Positions 1-9,705 are shown, counted from the stretch's first letter. The stretch is DNA of 64,000 nucleotides from UBA3478 sp038134285 (GCA_038134285.1 JAYPUW010000008.1:44319-108318), one strand, 5' to 3'. Numbers and translations: made by a program. The notes: a model not told the origin generated them from the letters alone.

Positions 1-54
1 TCCAAGATACGATACTAAATCACGAAGGGAGGCTATTAAAGCGTTAAATCTTCC

Positions 55-62
55 TATTTTTA
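55..62 (+). promoter_or_regulatory. possible -7 box of tdk
   Basis: TATTTTTA, one mismatch from the Bacteroidota -7 consensus TAnnTTTG (final G is A), ends 26 nt before the tdk ATG. The same octamer precedes the genes at 31017 and 63850. No clear -33 TTG. Weak on its own. Confidence 0.3.
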
Positions 63-88
63 GGCTGTTTAAAGTTACCCAAGCCTTT

Positions 89-691
89 ATGTTTTTAGAA
101 AACGCCGTTAAGCCTAATGAACCGAATGGTTGGATCGAAGTGATCTGCGGCTCAATGTTTTCTGGAAAAACTGAAGAGCTCATCCGCCGTTTAAATCGAG
201 CTAAGATTGCAAAGCAGCGCGTTGAGATCTTTAAGCCTTTGATCGACAGACGTTACGATCAAGACATGGTCATTTCGCATGACGATAACAAAATCAGATC
301 GACTCCAGTTCCTGCTGCGGCAAACATACGCCTACTGGCAGATCGCTGCGATGTAGTAGGGATCGACGAGGCGCAATTCTTTGACGAAGAAATCGTCAGC
401 GTATGTAACGACCTGGCCAACCAGGGTATTCGCGTCATCGTTGCAGGCTTAGACATGGATTTTAAGGGAAATCCCTTTGGTCCGATGCCTGCGCTTATGG
501 CGACGGCAGAGTATGTCACCAAGGTGCATGCAATTTGCAGCCGCACCGGAAACCTAGCGCACTATTCTCATCGTATCGCCGATTCTGACTCCCTCGTTCT
601 TCTAGGGGAAACACAAGATTACGAACCGCTTAGCCGTGCTGCCTTCAGGAAGGCTATAGAAGAAGCTAAAAAGCAAAAGCATGAGCGCTAG
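89..691 (+). CDS. tdk: thymidine kinase
   Basis: Type II (TK1-like) thymidine kinase of the dTMP salvage pathway; cytoplasmic. The 200-residue protein has a P-loop GSMFSGKT at 21-28 and the DEAQFF motif at 93-98 with the catalytic Glu. The lasso region differs from the E. coli type enzyme: of the usual four zinc cysteines (CxxC and a second pair) only Cys150 (CSRT) is present and the C-terminal pair is absent (YEPLSR). I recall this pattern in flavobacterial homologues, so I do not read it as inactivation. The start is the first in-frame ATG. The 3' end overlaps alr by 11 nt, so the two genes are probably co-transcribed. Confidence 0.95.
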   Translation: MFLENAVKPNEPNGWIEVICGSMFSGKTEELIRRLNRAKIAKQRVEIFKPLIDRRYDQDMVISHDDNKIRSTPVPAAANIRLLADRCDVVGIDEAQFFDEEIVSVCNDLANQGIRVIVAGLDMDFKGNPFGPMPALMATAEYVTKVHAICSRTGNLAHYSHRIADSDSLVLLGETQDYEPLSRAAFRKAIEEAKKQKHER

Positions 692-1775
692 CACGCGTCT
701 AGAGGTCAGCACTGCGGCACTGACCCACAATTATCAGTATTTACGTTCACAACTCGATCCTTCTACACAATTTATGGCTGTAGTTAAGGCGAATGCCTAC
801 GGTACAGATCTCATAAAGCTCAGCAAGTGTCTGGATGAGCTGGGGGCCGATTCGTTTTGTGTCGCCTATGTAGAAGAAGGCTTGGCCTTGCGAGATGCCA
901 AAATTAACAAGCCCATTCTAGTCCTTCATGCACAACTAGACACTCTTGTATCAGGGGTCGAGGCAGACCTTGAATTTAGTCTATACAGCGTAGCTTTCGC
1001 TAAGGCTTTAGCCAAGACGGCCCAGACGCTAAAGCGAGAGACAGCGGTACACATCAATCTAAATACAGGGCTGAATCGACTCGGGATAAAGTCTGGTGAG
1101 TTAGACGAAATGATTCAGCTCATTACCGATACCCCTCAACTTCAATGTGAGTGGACGATGACTCATCTCGCCGCCAGCGAAGACCCAAACCTCAAGGAGT
1201 TCACGCATGAGCAAATCGAGCAATTTAACGCACAACACCGCATAGTTTCTGAACGTTTAGGAAAGGCGATAAAACGCCACGTGTTGAATAGTTCAGGGGT
1301 CCATAATTATCCTGAGGCGGCATTTGAATGTGTGCGATCTGGTATCAGTTTGCACGGATACGCCAACGACCCACTCATCGATAAAAGGCTTATTCCCATC
1401 AGCAGTCTATACAGCAGCATTAGTGCTATAAGAAATATTGAAACGGGCGAATCGGTGAGTTACAACCGGCAATTTATCGCACAAAAGGCCATGCGTATTG
1501 CCACCATTGGGATCGGACACGGCGACGGCATACACCGCTCACTTGGCACAACAGACTTTAAGGTGTTGGTCAATAATCAAGAGGCTTCGGCCGTAGGGAT
1601 GATCTGCATGGATCTTTTTATGATTGATGTGACCGATATCACTGCTGAAGTGGGCGATACCGTTCTCATTTTTGGACCCGCCCAATCGGCGGAAACCCTC
1701 TCCTTTAAAGCTGATACCATCGCCTATGAACTTATTACAGGAATCGGTCAAAGAGTACCAAGGGTATTTGTGTAA
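681..1775 (+). CDS. alr: alanine racemase
   Basis: PLP-dependent racemase that makes D-alanine for peptidoglycan. It has 364 residues, the normal length for a free-standing enzyme. The PLP lysine is in AVVKANAYG (Lys36), and the C-terminal domain carries SVSYNRQF, which supplies the catalytic Tyr, followed by IGIGHGDG and ICMDLFMIDV. Many Bacteroidota carry Alr fused behind MurF; here it is unfused and translationally coupled to tdk (11-nt overlap, ATG inside the tdk end). A long A+T-rich inverted repeat follows the stop codon and may end the tdk-alr transcript. Confidence 0.95.
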   Translation: MSASTRLEVSTAALTHNYQYLRSQLDPSTQFMAVVKANAYGTDLIKLSKCLDELGADSFCVAYVEEGLALRDAKINKPILVLHAQLDTLVSGVEADLEFSLYSVAFAKALAKTAQTLKRETAVHINLNTGLNRLGIKSGELDEMIQLITDTPQLQCEWTMTHLAASEDPNLKEFTHEQIEQFNAQHRIVSERLGKAIKRHVLNSSGVHNYPEAAFECVRSGISLHGYANDPLIDKRLIPISSLYSSISAIRNIETGESVSYNRQFIAQKAMRIATIGIGHGDGIHRSLGTTDFKVLVNNQEASAVGMICMDLFMIDVTDITAEVGDTVLIFGPAQSAETLSFKADTIAYELITGIGQRVPRVFV

Positions 1776-1776
1776 A

Positions 1777-1827
1777 GAACACGGTTGTGTTATTTATAAC
1801 GATTTGTTATTATAAATAATAGTGTTC
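1777..1827. terminator. imperfect long inverted repeat after alr
   Basis: GAACAC (1777-1782) is complementary to GTGTTC (1822-1827), and TTATTTATAA (1790-1799) to TTATAAATAA (1810-1819). A nested ATAAC/GTTAT pairing (1796-1800 with 1806-1810) is an alternative. The stem is A+T rich with an asymmetric bulge and there is no U-tract, so it could be a terminator, an mRNA-end stabiliser or a cis element ahead of the asd promoter 7 nt downstream. Confidence 0.45.
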
Positions 1828-1833
1828 AGGGGC

Positions 1834-1841
1834 TACCTTTG
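1834..1841 (+). promoter_or_regulatory. -7 box of asd
   Basis: TACCTTTG matches the Bacteroidota sigma-A -7 consensus TAnnTTTG exactly and ends 21 nt before the asd ATG. No convincing -33 TTG at the usual 17-23 nt spacing. Confidence 0.55.
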
Positions 1842-1862
1842 CGGCCATTAAATCAATCTATC

Positions 1863-2852
1863 ATGAAATTAGCGGTAGTCGGCGCCACCGGACTAGTGGG
1901 CCAAGTGATGCTCGAAGTATTAGAGCAACGAAACTTTAACTACGACGAACTCCTTCTTGTTGCGTCTGAACGCTCTGTCGGAAAGACCATCCACTACAAG
2001 GGGCAAGAACACGTCATTATATCGTTAGAAGACGCCGTATCAAGACGTCCTGACATCGCACTTTTCTCAGCCGGAGGAGGAACTTCGCTCGACTGGGCTC
2101 CGAAATTTGCTGAGTTAGGATGTCGCGTAATAGACAATTCATCTGCTTGGCGCATGAACCCCAACCACAAGTTGGTGGTCCCAGAAATCAATGCCAACAC
2201 CTTGACCGCAAACGACTACATTATCGCTAACCCAAACTGTTCGACCATTCAAATGGTGCTCGCTCTTGCTCCGCTGCACCGCGCCTATGGCGTAGACCGC
2301 ATCGTTGTATCAACTTATCAATCGGTTTCAGGAACCGGGGTAAAGGCGGTGCAACAGCTCGAGAATGAAGAAAAAGGAATCGACTCAGAACGCGCTTATC
2401 CGCACCCGATTTACAGAAACGCTTTGCCGCATTGCGATGTGTTTTTAGAAGACGGATTCACCAAAGAAGAGCAAAAACTGATGCAAGAACCCAAGAAGAT
2501 CTTGGGCGACGATTCATTAAAAATTAGTGCTACTGCCGTTCGTATACCCACAGCCGGAGGACACTCTGAGTCTGTAAACGTATCGTTCAAAAGAGATTTT
2601 AATTTGGCTGAGGTGCGCCACTTATTAGAAGAAAGCGTTGGCGTAATCGTGCAAGACGACGTGACCAACAACCACTATCCTATGCCTTATACGGCCCACC
2701 AGAAAGACGAGGTTTTTGTCGGAAGGCTTAGACGCGATCCTTCTATGCCAAACACCCTTAACCTTTGGGTGGTAGCCGATAATCTTCGTAAGGGAGCCGC
2801 GACAAATGCCGTTCAAATTGCCGAGTACTTAGTGGCTCATTCGATCCTATAG
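1863..2852 (+). CDS. asd: aspartate-semialdehyde dehydrogenase
   Basis: NADP-dependent enzyme converting L-4-aspartyl phosphate to aspartate semialdehyde, the branch point for lysine/diaminopimelate, threonine and methionine. It has 329 residues from the ATG at 1863. The N-terminal dinucleotide motif is GATGLVGQ; the active-site Cys is in ANPNCST and the catalytic His region is RIPTAGGHSE. An in-frame TTG at 1839 would extend the protein by eight residues, but it lies inside the -7 promoter box, so 1863 is the start. It is probably monocistronic. Confidence 0.95.
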   Translation: MKLAVVGATGLVGQVMLEVLEQRNFNYDELLLVASERSVGKTIHYKGQEHVIISLEDAVSRRPDIALFSAGGGTSLDWAPKFAELGCRVIDNSSAWRMNPNHKLVVPEINANTLTANDYIIANPNCSTIQMVLALAPLHRAYGVDRIVVSTYQSVSGTGVKAVQQLENEEKGIDSERAYPHPIYRNALPHCDVFLEDGFTKEEQKLMQEPKKILGDDSLKISATAVRIPTAGGHSESVNVSFKRDFNLAEVRHLLEESVGVIVQDDVTNNHYPMPYTAHQKDEVFVGRLRRDPSMPNTLNLWVVADNLRKGAATNAVQIAEYLVAHSIL

Positions 2853-2886
2853 ATTTTGTACTTTCAGCATACTCAAATTATACCGT

Positions 2887-5064
2887 ATGCGTAGTCTATA
2901 TACTCCTTTCATTCTAAGCGCCTGTGCAGGAGCCTTGGTGCTAAATTCTTGCACGTCTAATGTTCAATCTACAACCGTGAGTTATCCAGAAACAGAGAAA
3001 ATACCAGTAGTGGATACGTATTTCGAAGAAGAAGTTATCGACAACTACCGCTGGTTAGAAGACGACCGAAGTGCCGCGACCGAAGATTGGGTGAAACGTC
3101 AAAACGAAACCACATTTTCGCACCTCAACGGCATACCTTACAAAGAAGAGCTCAAAGCGCGCCTTGAAAAGCTCTGGAATTATGAAAAGATTTCACGCCC
3201 TTTCAAAGAAGGCGCCTACACCTATTTCTATAAAAACGACGGGCTGCAAAATCAATCTGTAGTCTACCGTCAAAAAGTAGAAAACGAAGAGGCAGAAGTG
3301 TTTCTAGACCCGAACAGCTTTAGCGAAGACGGCACCGTTTCTTTGGCTGGTCTTAGCTTCACTGAAGACGGAAACCTCTTGGCCTACTCTATTTCAGAGG
3401 GCGGAAGCGACTGGAGAAAAATCATTGTACTCGACGCAGAAACCAAAGAACAGGTTGGTGACACCATCATTGATGTAAAATTTAGCGGCATCTCTTGGAA
3501 GAAAAACGAAGGTTTCTACTATTCGAGTTACGACAAACCCGACGGAAGCGAACTCTCTGCAAAAACCGATCAACACAAACTTTATTTTCACCGCCTAGAC
3601 ACTTCGCAAGAAGAAGATCAATTGGTCTATGGCGGGACGCCTGAAGAAAAACACCGCTACATCGGTGGATCTGTCAGTGAGGACGCGCGCTTTTTATTCA
3701 TTAGCGCTTCAAACACCACCTCAGGGAACAAGCTGTTCATGCAAGATTTAAGGGTTAAAAATGCGCCTATTATCGCTATTGTAGACGACGAAACGTCTGA
3801 TACCTATGTCACTAAAAACGAAGGCAACACTTTGTTCTTAGTAACCGATCGCGACGCCCCAAACAAGCGACTCGTAAAGGCTGACGCAAAGCACCCTACT
3901 CCAGAGCATTGGGCAGATGTAATCCCCGAAACAGAAAATGTATTGACCCTGAATACGGGATCAGGATTCTTCTTTGCCGAATACATGATTGATGCCCTCT
4001 CAAAAGTGTATCAATACGATTACACGGGTAAGCTGGTGCGCGAAATAAACCTTCCGGGGCTAGGAAGCGTTGGAGGCTTCGGCGGAAAATCGTCTGACGA
4101 ACTCTTATACTACTCCTTTACCAATTACAACACGCCTTCGAGCAGCTATACCTACAACCCAGAAACCGGAGAATCTGCTGTATACTGGACGCCTGCTATC
4201 GAATTCAATTCAGACGAATACGTTTCTGAGCAAGTGTTCTACACTTCGAAGGACGGCACTCAGGTTCCGATGATGATTACTTACAAGAAAGGGCTGAAAA
4301 AAGACGGAAACAACCCTGCCATCCTATACGGATACGGCGGATTCAATATCAGCCTGACTCCATCGTTTAGCGTAACCAACGCCATTTGGATGGAGCTGGG
4401 AGGCATTTACGCTGTTCCGAACTTAAGAGGCGGAGGAGAATACGGTAAGACCTGGCACGATGCGGGGACTCAAATGAACAAGCAAAACGTCTTTGACGAC
4501 TTCATCGCGGCGGGTGAATACCTCATCGAAGAAAATTACACCTCATCAGATCTTTTAGCCTTAAGGGGCGGATCAAACGGAGGCCTCTTGGTTGGTGCAA
4601 CCATGACTCAGCGCCCTGATTTGGCGCGCGTAGCTCTTCCGGCAGTGGGCGTGCTCGACATGTTGCGTTACCACACATTCACCGCCGGTGCAGGCTGGGC
4701 CTATGACTACGGAACCTCTGAAGATTCGGCTGAGATGTTCGCCTACCTGAAAGGGTATTCTCCTGTTCACAATGTAAAAGAGGGGGTGTCTTATCCTGCT
4801 ACGCTCATCACAACTGGAGATCACGACGACCGTGTGGTTCCGGCCCACAGTTTCAAATTCGCAGCTGAGCTTCAAGACAAGCATTCCGGAGAAACGCCAG
4901 TGCTCATCCGCATCGAAACCGATGCCGGTCACGGGGCAGGAACCCCTGTTAGTAAAACTATAGAACAGTATGCCGACATCTATGCCTTTACCTTGAATGC
5001 GATGGGATTCGATGAGTTGCCTACCCCCCGCATTGAAGCTCCGGGAGACAACACGATAAAATAA
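2887..5064 (+). CDS. prolyl oligopeptidase (S9A), lipoprotein-type signal
   Basis: Serine peptidase of the prolyl oligopeptidase family, cleaving short peptides after proline. It has 725 residues: an N-terminal seven-bladed propeller region and a C-terminal alpha/beta hydrolase. The catalytic triad can be read as Ser563 (GGSNGG), Asp647 (DHDDRVVP) and His682 (DAGHG). The first 22 residues form a hydrophobic signal ending in LNSC, a plausible but imperfect lipobox, so the enzyme is probably an exported lipoprotein. The stop lies 3 nt from the stop of the convergent PBP1A gene, with no terminator between them. Confidence 0.93.
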   Translation: MRSLYTPFILSACAGALVLNSCTSNVQSTTVSYPETEKIPVVDTYFEEEVIDNYRWLEDDRSAATEDWVKRQNETTFSHLNGIPYKEELKARLEKLWNYEKISRPFKEGAYTYFYKNDGLQNQSVVYRQKVENEEAEVFLDPNSFSEDGTVSLAGLSFTEDGNLLAYSISEGGSDWRKIIVLDAETKEQVGDTIIDVKFSGISWKKNEGFYYSSYDKPDGSELSAKTDQHKLYFHRLDTSQEEDQLVYGGTPEEKHRYIGGSVSEDARFLFISASNTTSGNKLFMQDLRVKNAPIIAIVDDETSDTYVTKNEGNTLFLVTDRDAPNKRLVKADAKHPTPEHWADVIPETENVLTLNTGSGFFFAEYMIDALSKVYQYDYTGKLVREINLPGLGSVGGFGGKSSDELLYYSFTNYNTPSSSYTYNPETGESAVYWTPAIEFNSDEYVSEQVFYTSKDGTQVPMMITYKKGLKKDGNNPAILYGYGGFNISLTPSFSVTNAIWMELGGIYAVPNLRGGGEYGKTWHDAGTQMNKQNVFDDFIAAGEYLIEENYTSSDLLALRGGSNGGLLVGATMTQRPDLARVALPAVGVLDMLRYHTFTAGAGWAYDYGTSEDSAEMFAYLKGYSPVHNVKEGVSYPATLITTGDHDDRVVPAHSFKFAAELQDKHSGETPVLIRIETDAGHGAGTPVSKTIEQYADIYAFTLNAMGFDELPTPRIEAPGDNTIK

Positions 5065-5067
5065 ACC

Positions 5068-7368
5068 TTAGAAATCAAACTCCTCGAGGTCGGTCTCGAG
5101 ATCAGGGGTGTTTGGATCTTGTTCGATCTGCGCACAATCTAAGTTGAAAGACATGTTCTCAGGCCGCTCAAAATCGGCTTGGCTGATACCAAGAGAGTCC
5201 TGGTAGTTTTTTCGCATGTAACTCGCCCAGATAGGTAGTGCCATGGTGGCTCCTTGACCGTAGGTAATATTGTCAAAATGCACCGAGCGGTCTTCAGCTC
5301 CGACCCAAACCCCAGTAACCAAGTTAGGCACCATACCCATGAACCATCCGTCTGATTGGTTTTGGGTGGTTCCGGTCTTACCCGCTATCTCGTTTTTAAA
5401 TTCGTACGGATACCCCGTGACGACTTCTTGGTAAACCGGATTGTCTAACATCCAATTGTGTCTCAGGCGGATCCCAGATCCGGCCTCTGTGACACCCTTG
5501 AGCAAACTCACCATCGCATAGGCGATTTCTTTATTGAAGACGTCTTGTGTTTCTGGAACCGCCCGATAGAGCACCGTTCCGCTTCGATCTTCTATTCGCG
5601 TTATAAAGGTAGGCTCTACATATACACCTTGATTCGCAAAGGCGCTGTATGCAGCCACTAAATCGTGAACCTTGATGTCTGGCGTCCCCAAAGCAATCGA
5701 AGGCACCGCAGGCACCTCATTTCGTACTCCGAGCTTCTTCACTAAAGCCGAAACCGCTCTTGGTCCCACCTTGTCGATTAGCTGTGCCGTTACCGTATTA
5801 ATACTATTGGCGAGAGCATATTTTAGCGTGATGTTTTCACCGCTGTAACGTTCAACTGAATTCTTAGGACACCACGACTCGGTATTTCCGTGGCGCATAG
5901 CCTCTATACAATAGGGCACATCTGGCAAGCGATCGCATGGAGAAAGCCTCAGTTGATCGATTACGGCGGCGTACACAAAAGGCTTAAAGGTTGACCCGAC
6001 CTGTCGTGCTCCCTGAATGACATTGTCGTACTGAAAGTGCTTGTAGTTGGCGCCTCCTACCCAGGCTTTAATATGACCGGTACTGGGTTCAATACTCATC
6101 ATAGCCATGCGCAGATGCTTCTTGTAATACAAAATCGAATCTATCGGAGTCATCACCGTATCGCGTTCTAAATTCTCGTGCTCCCAATCAAACACACGCA
6201 TCTCGGTAGGCACGTAAAAGCTTGCCTTAATCACTGTGTCTGACTTGCCTTCGGTGTGCAACACACGCCAACGCTCGCTTCGACGCATGGCCTGCTCTAT
6301 GATATTTTCGGCCTGCTCTTTTTCAACATCAAGAAAGGGTGCATTAGGCGATGTGTCTTGAGCGCTTTGCCTAAAAAAGGCGCGCTGTAGATTTCTTAGG
6401 TGCGAAGTACTCGCCGCCTCTGCATTGGCCTGTAGCTTTGAATCTATCGTGGTGTAAACCTTTAGGCCGTCGCGGTAGATGTCGTAGGTTTCTCCATTAG
6501 GTCTCGGATTGTTGGCCGCCCAGTCTTTAAGCCACGCCTGCACATGCATTCTGAAATAAGTTGCCAAGCCTTCGTTATGCGAATTCTCAGGATTGAAATC
6601 CAAGTCTAAGGGTGTAGCCTTTAGCGAATCGGCCTCTGCACGCTTTAGGTACTCGTATTTCACCATCTGATCGAGGACGATATTTCTTCTGCGCTCCACC
6701 ATCTCAGGGCGTCTAATCGGATTGAATAGCGAAGAATTTTGCAGCATCCCCACTAGCATGGCGCTTTCTTTAACCTCTAGCTCTTGCGGTGGTTTGTTGA
6801 AATAGATTCTCGCGGCGTTTTCAATACCGTCGGCTAGGTAGCCCCAATCGTAATTGTTAAGGTACATTTCAAGAATTTCTTCTTTGGTGTAATTGCGTTC
6901 AAGGCGCACGGCGATCACCCACTCTTTTATCTTTTGCTGTAATGCTTCTTTCAGATTACGCGAACGCACGCCTACAAACAGTTGCCTAGAGAGCTGTTGG
7001 GTAATAGTAGAGGCTCCCCCGCGGCTCCCCAAATAGGCTAGTGCCCTAAAAAATCCTCTGAAATCGATTCCTGAATGCTCGTAAAAACGCGCGTCTTCAG
7101 TGGCGATCAAGGCGTCGACAAGTGATTTCGGAAACTGCGTAAAATCAGTAGGGGTTCTGTTGTCTCCGAGGTAGAACTTCCCTAAGATGATAGAATCTGA
7201 AGAATACATGTGTGTTGCGAAATTGGTCTGCGGATTCTCTAGTTGCTCAAAAGAAGGCATAGGCCCAAATCCGCCCGTGGCCGCCGTTCTAAAAATGAGT
7301 GCCACCCCAACTGTAGCCGAGGCAAAAAGCACCCAAAACACAATCACTATGCGCTTGAACATGGGCAT
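5068..7368 (-). CDS. penicillin-binding protein 1A, bifunctional
   Basis: Class A PBP that polymerises and cross-links peptidoglycan in the periplasm. It has 766 residues: an N-terminal membrane anchor (about 5-27), a GT51 glycosyltransferase (TEDARFYEHSG and STITQQLSRQLF motifs) and a transpeptidase with SxxK in GSTFKPF, SxN in ANSINT and the KTGTT box. The short acidic tail is unlike the long tail of E. coli PBP1A. It starts 6 nt after the ricT stop and is surely co-transcribed with it. In many flavobacteria gldH sits between these two genes; no such gene is present here. Confidence 0.93.
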   Translation of the reverse strand: MPMFKRIVIVFWVLFASATVGVALIFRTAATGGFGPMPSFEQLENPQTNFATHMYSSDSIILGKFYLGDNRTPTDFTQFPKSLVDALIATEDARFYEHSGIDFRGFFRALAYLGSRGGASTITQQLSRQLFVGVRSRNLKEALQQKIKEWVIAVRLERNYTKEEILEMYLNNYDWGYLADGIENAARIYFNKPPQELEVKESAMLVGMLQNSSLFNPIRRPEMVERRRNIVLDQMVKYEYLKRAEADSLKATPLDLDFNPENSHNEGLATYFRMHVQAWLKDWAANNPRPNGETYDIYRDGLKVYTTIDSKLQANAEAASTSHLRNLQRAFFRQSAQDTSPNAPFLDVEKEQAENIIEQAMRRSERWRVLHTEGKSDTVIKASFYVPTEMRVFDWEHENLERDTVMTPIDSILYYKKHLRMAMMSIEPSTGHIKAWVGGANYKHFQYDNVIQGARQVGSTFKPFVYAAVIDQLRLSPCDRLPDVPYCIEAMRHGNTESWCPKNSVERYSGENITLKYALANSINTVTAQLIDKVGPRAVSALVKKLGVRNEVPAVPSIALGTPDIKVHDLVAAYSAFANQGVYVEPTFITRIEDRSGTVLYRAVPETQDVFNKEIAYAMVSLLKGVTEAGSGIRLRHNWMLDNPVYQEVVTGYPYEFKNEIAGKTGTTQNQSDGWFMGMVPNLVTGVWVGAEDRSVHFDNITYGQGATMALPIWASYMRKNYQDSLGISQADFERPENMSFNLDCAQIEQDPNTPDLETDLEEFDF

Positions 7369-7374
7369 CTAAGC

Positions 7375-8574
7375 TTAATTTCTTTTTGGTTTTGAAGAGG
7401 GGCGTGACCCTTCCTGATCTTTGGTTTCTTCTGTAGGTCGGCGCGGACCCTTTTTGCGTAGAGGCTTCGACTTTTTAGGGGTGTCGAATCGGGTCAAGCT
7501 ATCCTCTACCGGAGCTGTTTCAGCGGCCTTTAAAGTATCTGATTGCTCAGGTTTGGCGATAGCATATCCCTCAAGACCTTCAATTTTGGTGCCTTTTTTA
7601 TTCAATACTAGAATCTCGCTCACTTGATTCTTATGCAAGGCAAACCAATTTGTGGCGTCGTTCTTATAGGTGAACCACAGTATCCCTTTGAAAATATCTA
7701 CCTTTTGACAAAAGGCAATTCCTTTCTCAGTTTGCAATCTACAATCGGTTGGCGGAAAATCTTTGAGGGCATCAAGGTAAGTATCAAGCTCGAAATTCAA
7801 ACAACACTTTAGCTTTCCACATTGACCTGCGAGCTTTTGAGGGTTCAACGCCAATTGCTGATAGCGTGCCGAGGCCGTACTTACTGCTCTAAAATCTGAT
7901 AGCCAGGTAGAGCAGCACAATTCGCGTCCACAAGATCCAATTCCGCCTAGACGCTGTGCCTCTTGACGGTATCCTATTTGACGCATTTCAATACGCAAAT
8001 TGAAGGCGCGTGCCATGTCTTTGATGAGTTGTCTGAAATCAACCCTAGAATCAGCGGTATAATAAAAAATGGCCTTCGAGGCGTCGCCCTGTAACTCCAC
8101 ATCGCTGATTTTCATCTCTAGGTTGAGTGAAATCGCAATTTCTCGGGCACGCTTTTGAATTTCGGCCTCCCTTGACCGAGCCACTTGCCAAATATCGATG
8201 TCTTTCTGCGTAGCTTTTCTGTAAATCTTGAGCTGTTGTGCTTCTTCTGTAGAAACGCCTTTTCGTTTCATCTGAACCTTAACCAGTTCTCCTGCAAGCG
8301 TCACAATCCCCACATCGTGACCTGAAGCGGCTTGGACCGCAACCACATCTCCCATCAATATGGGGAGCTGGTCAGCGTTGTGAAAAAACTCCTTGCGGCT
8401 ATTTTTAAAACGGACTTCGACTAAATAGAAGGGTTTTGCTCCCGAAGGCAGCGCCATGTTCTCAAGCCAGTCAAAAACCGTTAGCTTATTGCAGCCGTCA
8501 GATGCGCATGTGCCGTTATTCTTGCAGCCTCTAACCTTACCGTCTTTCCCAGAAGCACACGTAGCACACGACAT
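7375..8574 (-). CDS. ricT: RicT/YaaT-like PSP1 domain protein
   Basis: PSP1-family regulatory protein. In Bacillus the homologue is a subunit of an Fe-S complex that affects RNase Y, but the role in Bacteroidota is not settled. It has 399 residues. A Cys-rich N-terminus (four CxxC-like cysteines in the first 28 residues) precedes the PSP1 core with the paired motifs CGRELCCS and CGKLKCC. The C-terminal ~60 residues are basic, low complexity and probably disordered. It is the first gene of a ricT-PBP1A pair. An imperfect -7 box (TAATTTTA, 8594-8601) lies 19 nt upstream of the ATG. Confidence 0.9.
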   Translation of the reverse strand: MSCATCASGKDGKVRGCKNNGTCASDGCNKLTVFDWLENMALPSGAKPFYLVEVRFKNSRKEFFHNADQLPILMGDVVAVQAASGHDVGIVTLAGELVKVQMKRKGVSTEEAQQLKIYRKATQKDIDIWQVARSREAEIQKRAREIAISLNLEMKISDVELQGDASKAIFYYTADSRVDFRQLIKDMARAFNLRIEMRQIGYRQEAQRLGGIGSCGRELCCSTWLSDFRAVSTASARYQQLALNPQKLAGQCGKLKCCLNFELDTYLDALKDFPPTDCRLQTEKGIAFCQKVDIFKGILWFTYKNDATNWFALHKNQVSEILVLNKKGTKIEGLEGYAIAKPEQSDTLKAAETAPVEDSLTRFDTPKKSKPLRKKGPRRPTEETKDQEGSRPSSKPKRN

Positions 8575-8611
8575 AATTAATTGGGGTATAGGGTAAAATT
8601 ACAACAAAGGC

Positions 8612-9655
8612 CTAGCGCACACAACCTGATTTGTACTTCAGCTTTTCTGATCTACCCTTTTTAAAGATCTTATTGCTAACTGTTTTGCCGCTTCGAAGGC
8701 GTTTTTGCTCTTCGTAAGGCAGCGCAATAATCTCCTGGCATTCTTCGCTGCAGCAATGGTCCATGGCCTCTGCACATCTATCGCATTGAATGAAGAGTAA
8801 ATGACAGCCTTCGTGCGCACAATTGGTGTGGGTGTCGCATGGGGCTCCGCACTGATGGCATTTAGAAATAATATCGTCTGATATGCGCTCGGCCCGTCTC
8901 TCGTCAAAAACAAAGTTTTTACCCAAGAATTTATTTTCAAGCCCTTTGGCGCGAACCTGGCGCGTGTATTCAATGATGCCTCCTTCAAGCTGATACACTT
9001 GCTTAAAGCCTTTGTGCTTGTAATAAGCGCTCGCCTTTTCACAGCGGATACCTCCGGTACAGTACATCACGAGTTTTTTATCTTCTTTGTGTTCCTTAAG
9101 CTGCTCTTCAATAAGATCTAAAGAGTCTCTAAAAGTGTCAACATCGGGGCAAACCGCATTTTTGAAATGTCCGATTTCGCTCTCGTAGTGATTGCGCATA
9201 TCAACCAAAACTGTCTCAGGATCTTCAATCAAGGCGTTGAACTGCTCTGCATCTAGGTGAACGCCCTTATTGGTCACGTCAAAAGAGTTGTCGTCTAAGC
9301 CATCAGCAACAATCTTCTTGCGCACCTTGACTTTTAGCTTCAAGAACGACATGTTGTCTTGTTCGATCGCAATGTTAAGGCGAATCCCGTTTAAAAAAGT
9401 AATGCTGTCTAAATGTGCTTTGAAGCGCTCAAAATTAGGCGCCGGCACTGATAATTGAGCGTTAATTCCTTCCCTGGCAATGTAGATTCGGCCTAAGATG
9501 TCTAATTCGTTCCAGGCGATAAACAGGTGGTTTCTAACCAGTTCTGGGTTTTTCAGGTGTGCATAGGTATAGAACGAGATGGTCAACCGGTCAACCCCAG
9601 CACTATGGATGAGTTCAGCTCGTTCTTTTGCACTTAGCGTATTGTACAGTTGCAT
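8612..9655 (-). CDS. trhO: tRNA U34 hydroxylase TrhO (rhodanese family)
   Basis: Rhodanese-domain enzyme of the YceA/TrhO family, which installs 5-hydroxyuridine at tRNA position 34 with molecular oxygen. It has 347 residues: an N-terminal acylphosphatase-like part, a rhodanese domain with the active-site loop CTGGIRCEKA, and a C-terminal Cys-rich zinc-binding region (CHQCGAPC to CSEECQE). Length and order are standard. A perfect TAnnTTTG box at 9698-9705 gives a leader of about 40 nt, longer than most in this window. It is divergent from recA. Confidence 0.92.
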   Translation of the reverse strand: MQLYNTLSAKERAELIHSAGVDRLTISFYTYAHLKNPELVRNHLFIAWNELDILGRIYIAREGINAQLSVPAPNFERFKAHLDSITFLNGIRLNIAIEQDNMSFLKLKVKVRKKIVADGLDDNSFDVTNKGVHLDAEQFNALIEDPETVLVDMRNHYESEIGHFKNAVCPDVDTFRDSLDLIEEQLKEHKEDKKLVMYCTGGIRCEKASAYYKHKGFKQVYQLEGGIIEYTRQVRAKGLENKFLGKNFVFDERRAERISDDIISKCHQCGAPCDTHTNCAHEGCHLLFIQCDRCAEAMDHCCSEECQEIIALPYEEQKRLRSGKTVSNKIFKKGRSEKLKYKSGCVR

Positions 9656-9697
9656 GCTATACTAATCGTTTTAAGTTAAAAGAATCAAAATCAGAGT

Positions 9698-9705
9698 CAA
9701 AAGTA
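9698..9705 (-). promoter_or_regulatory. -7 box of trhO
   Basis: TACTTTTG on the minus strand (perfect TAnnTTTG), ending 42 nt before the trhO ATG. It pairs divergently with the recA box. Confidence 0.45.
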
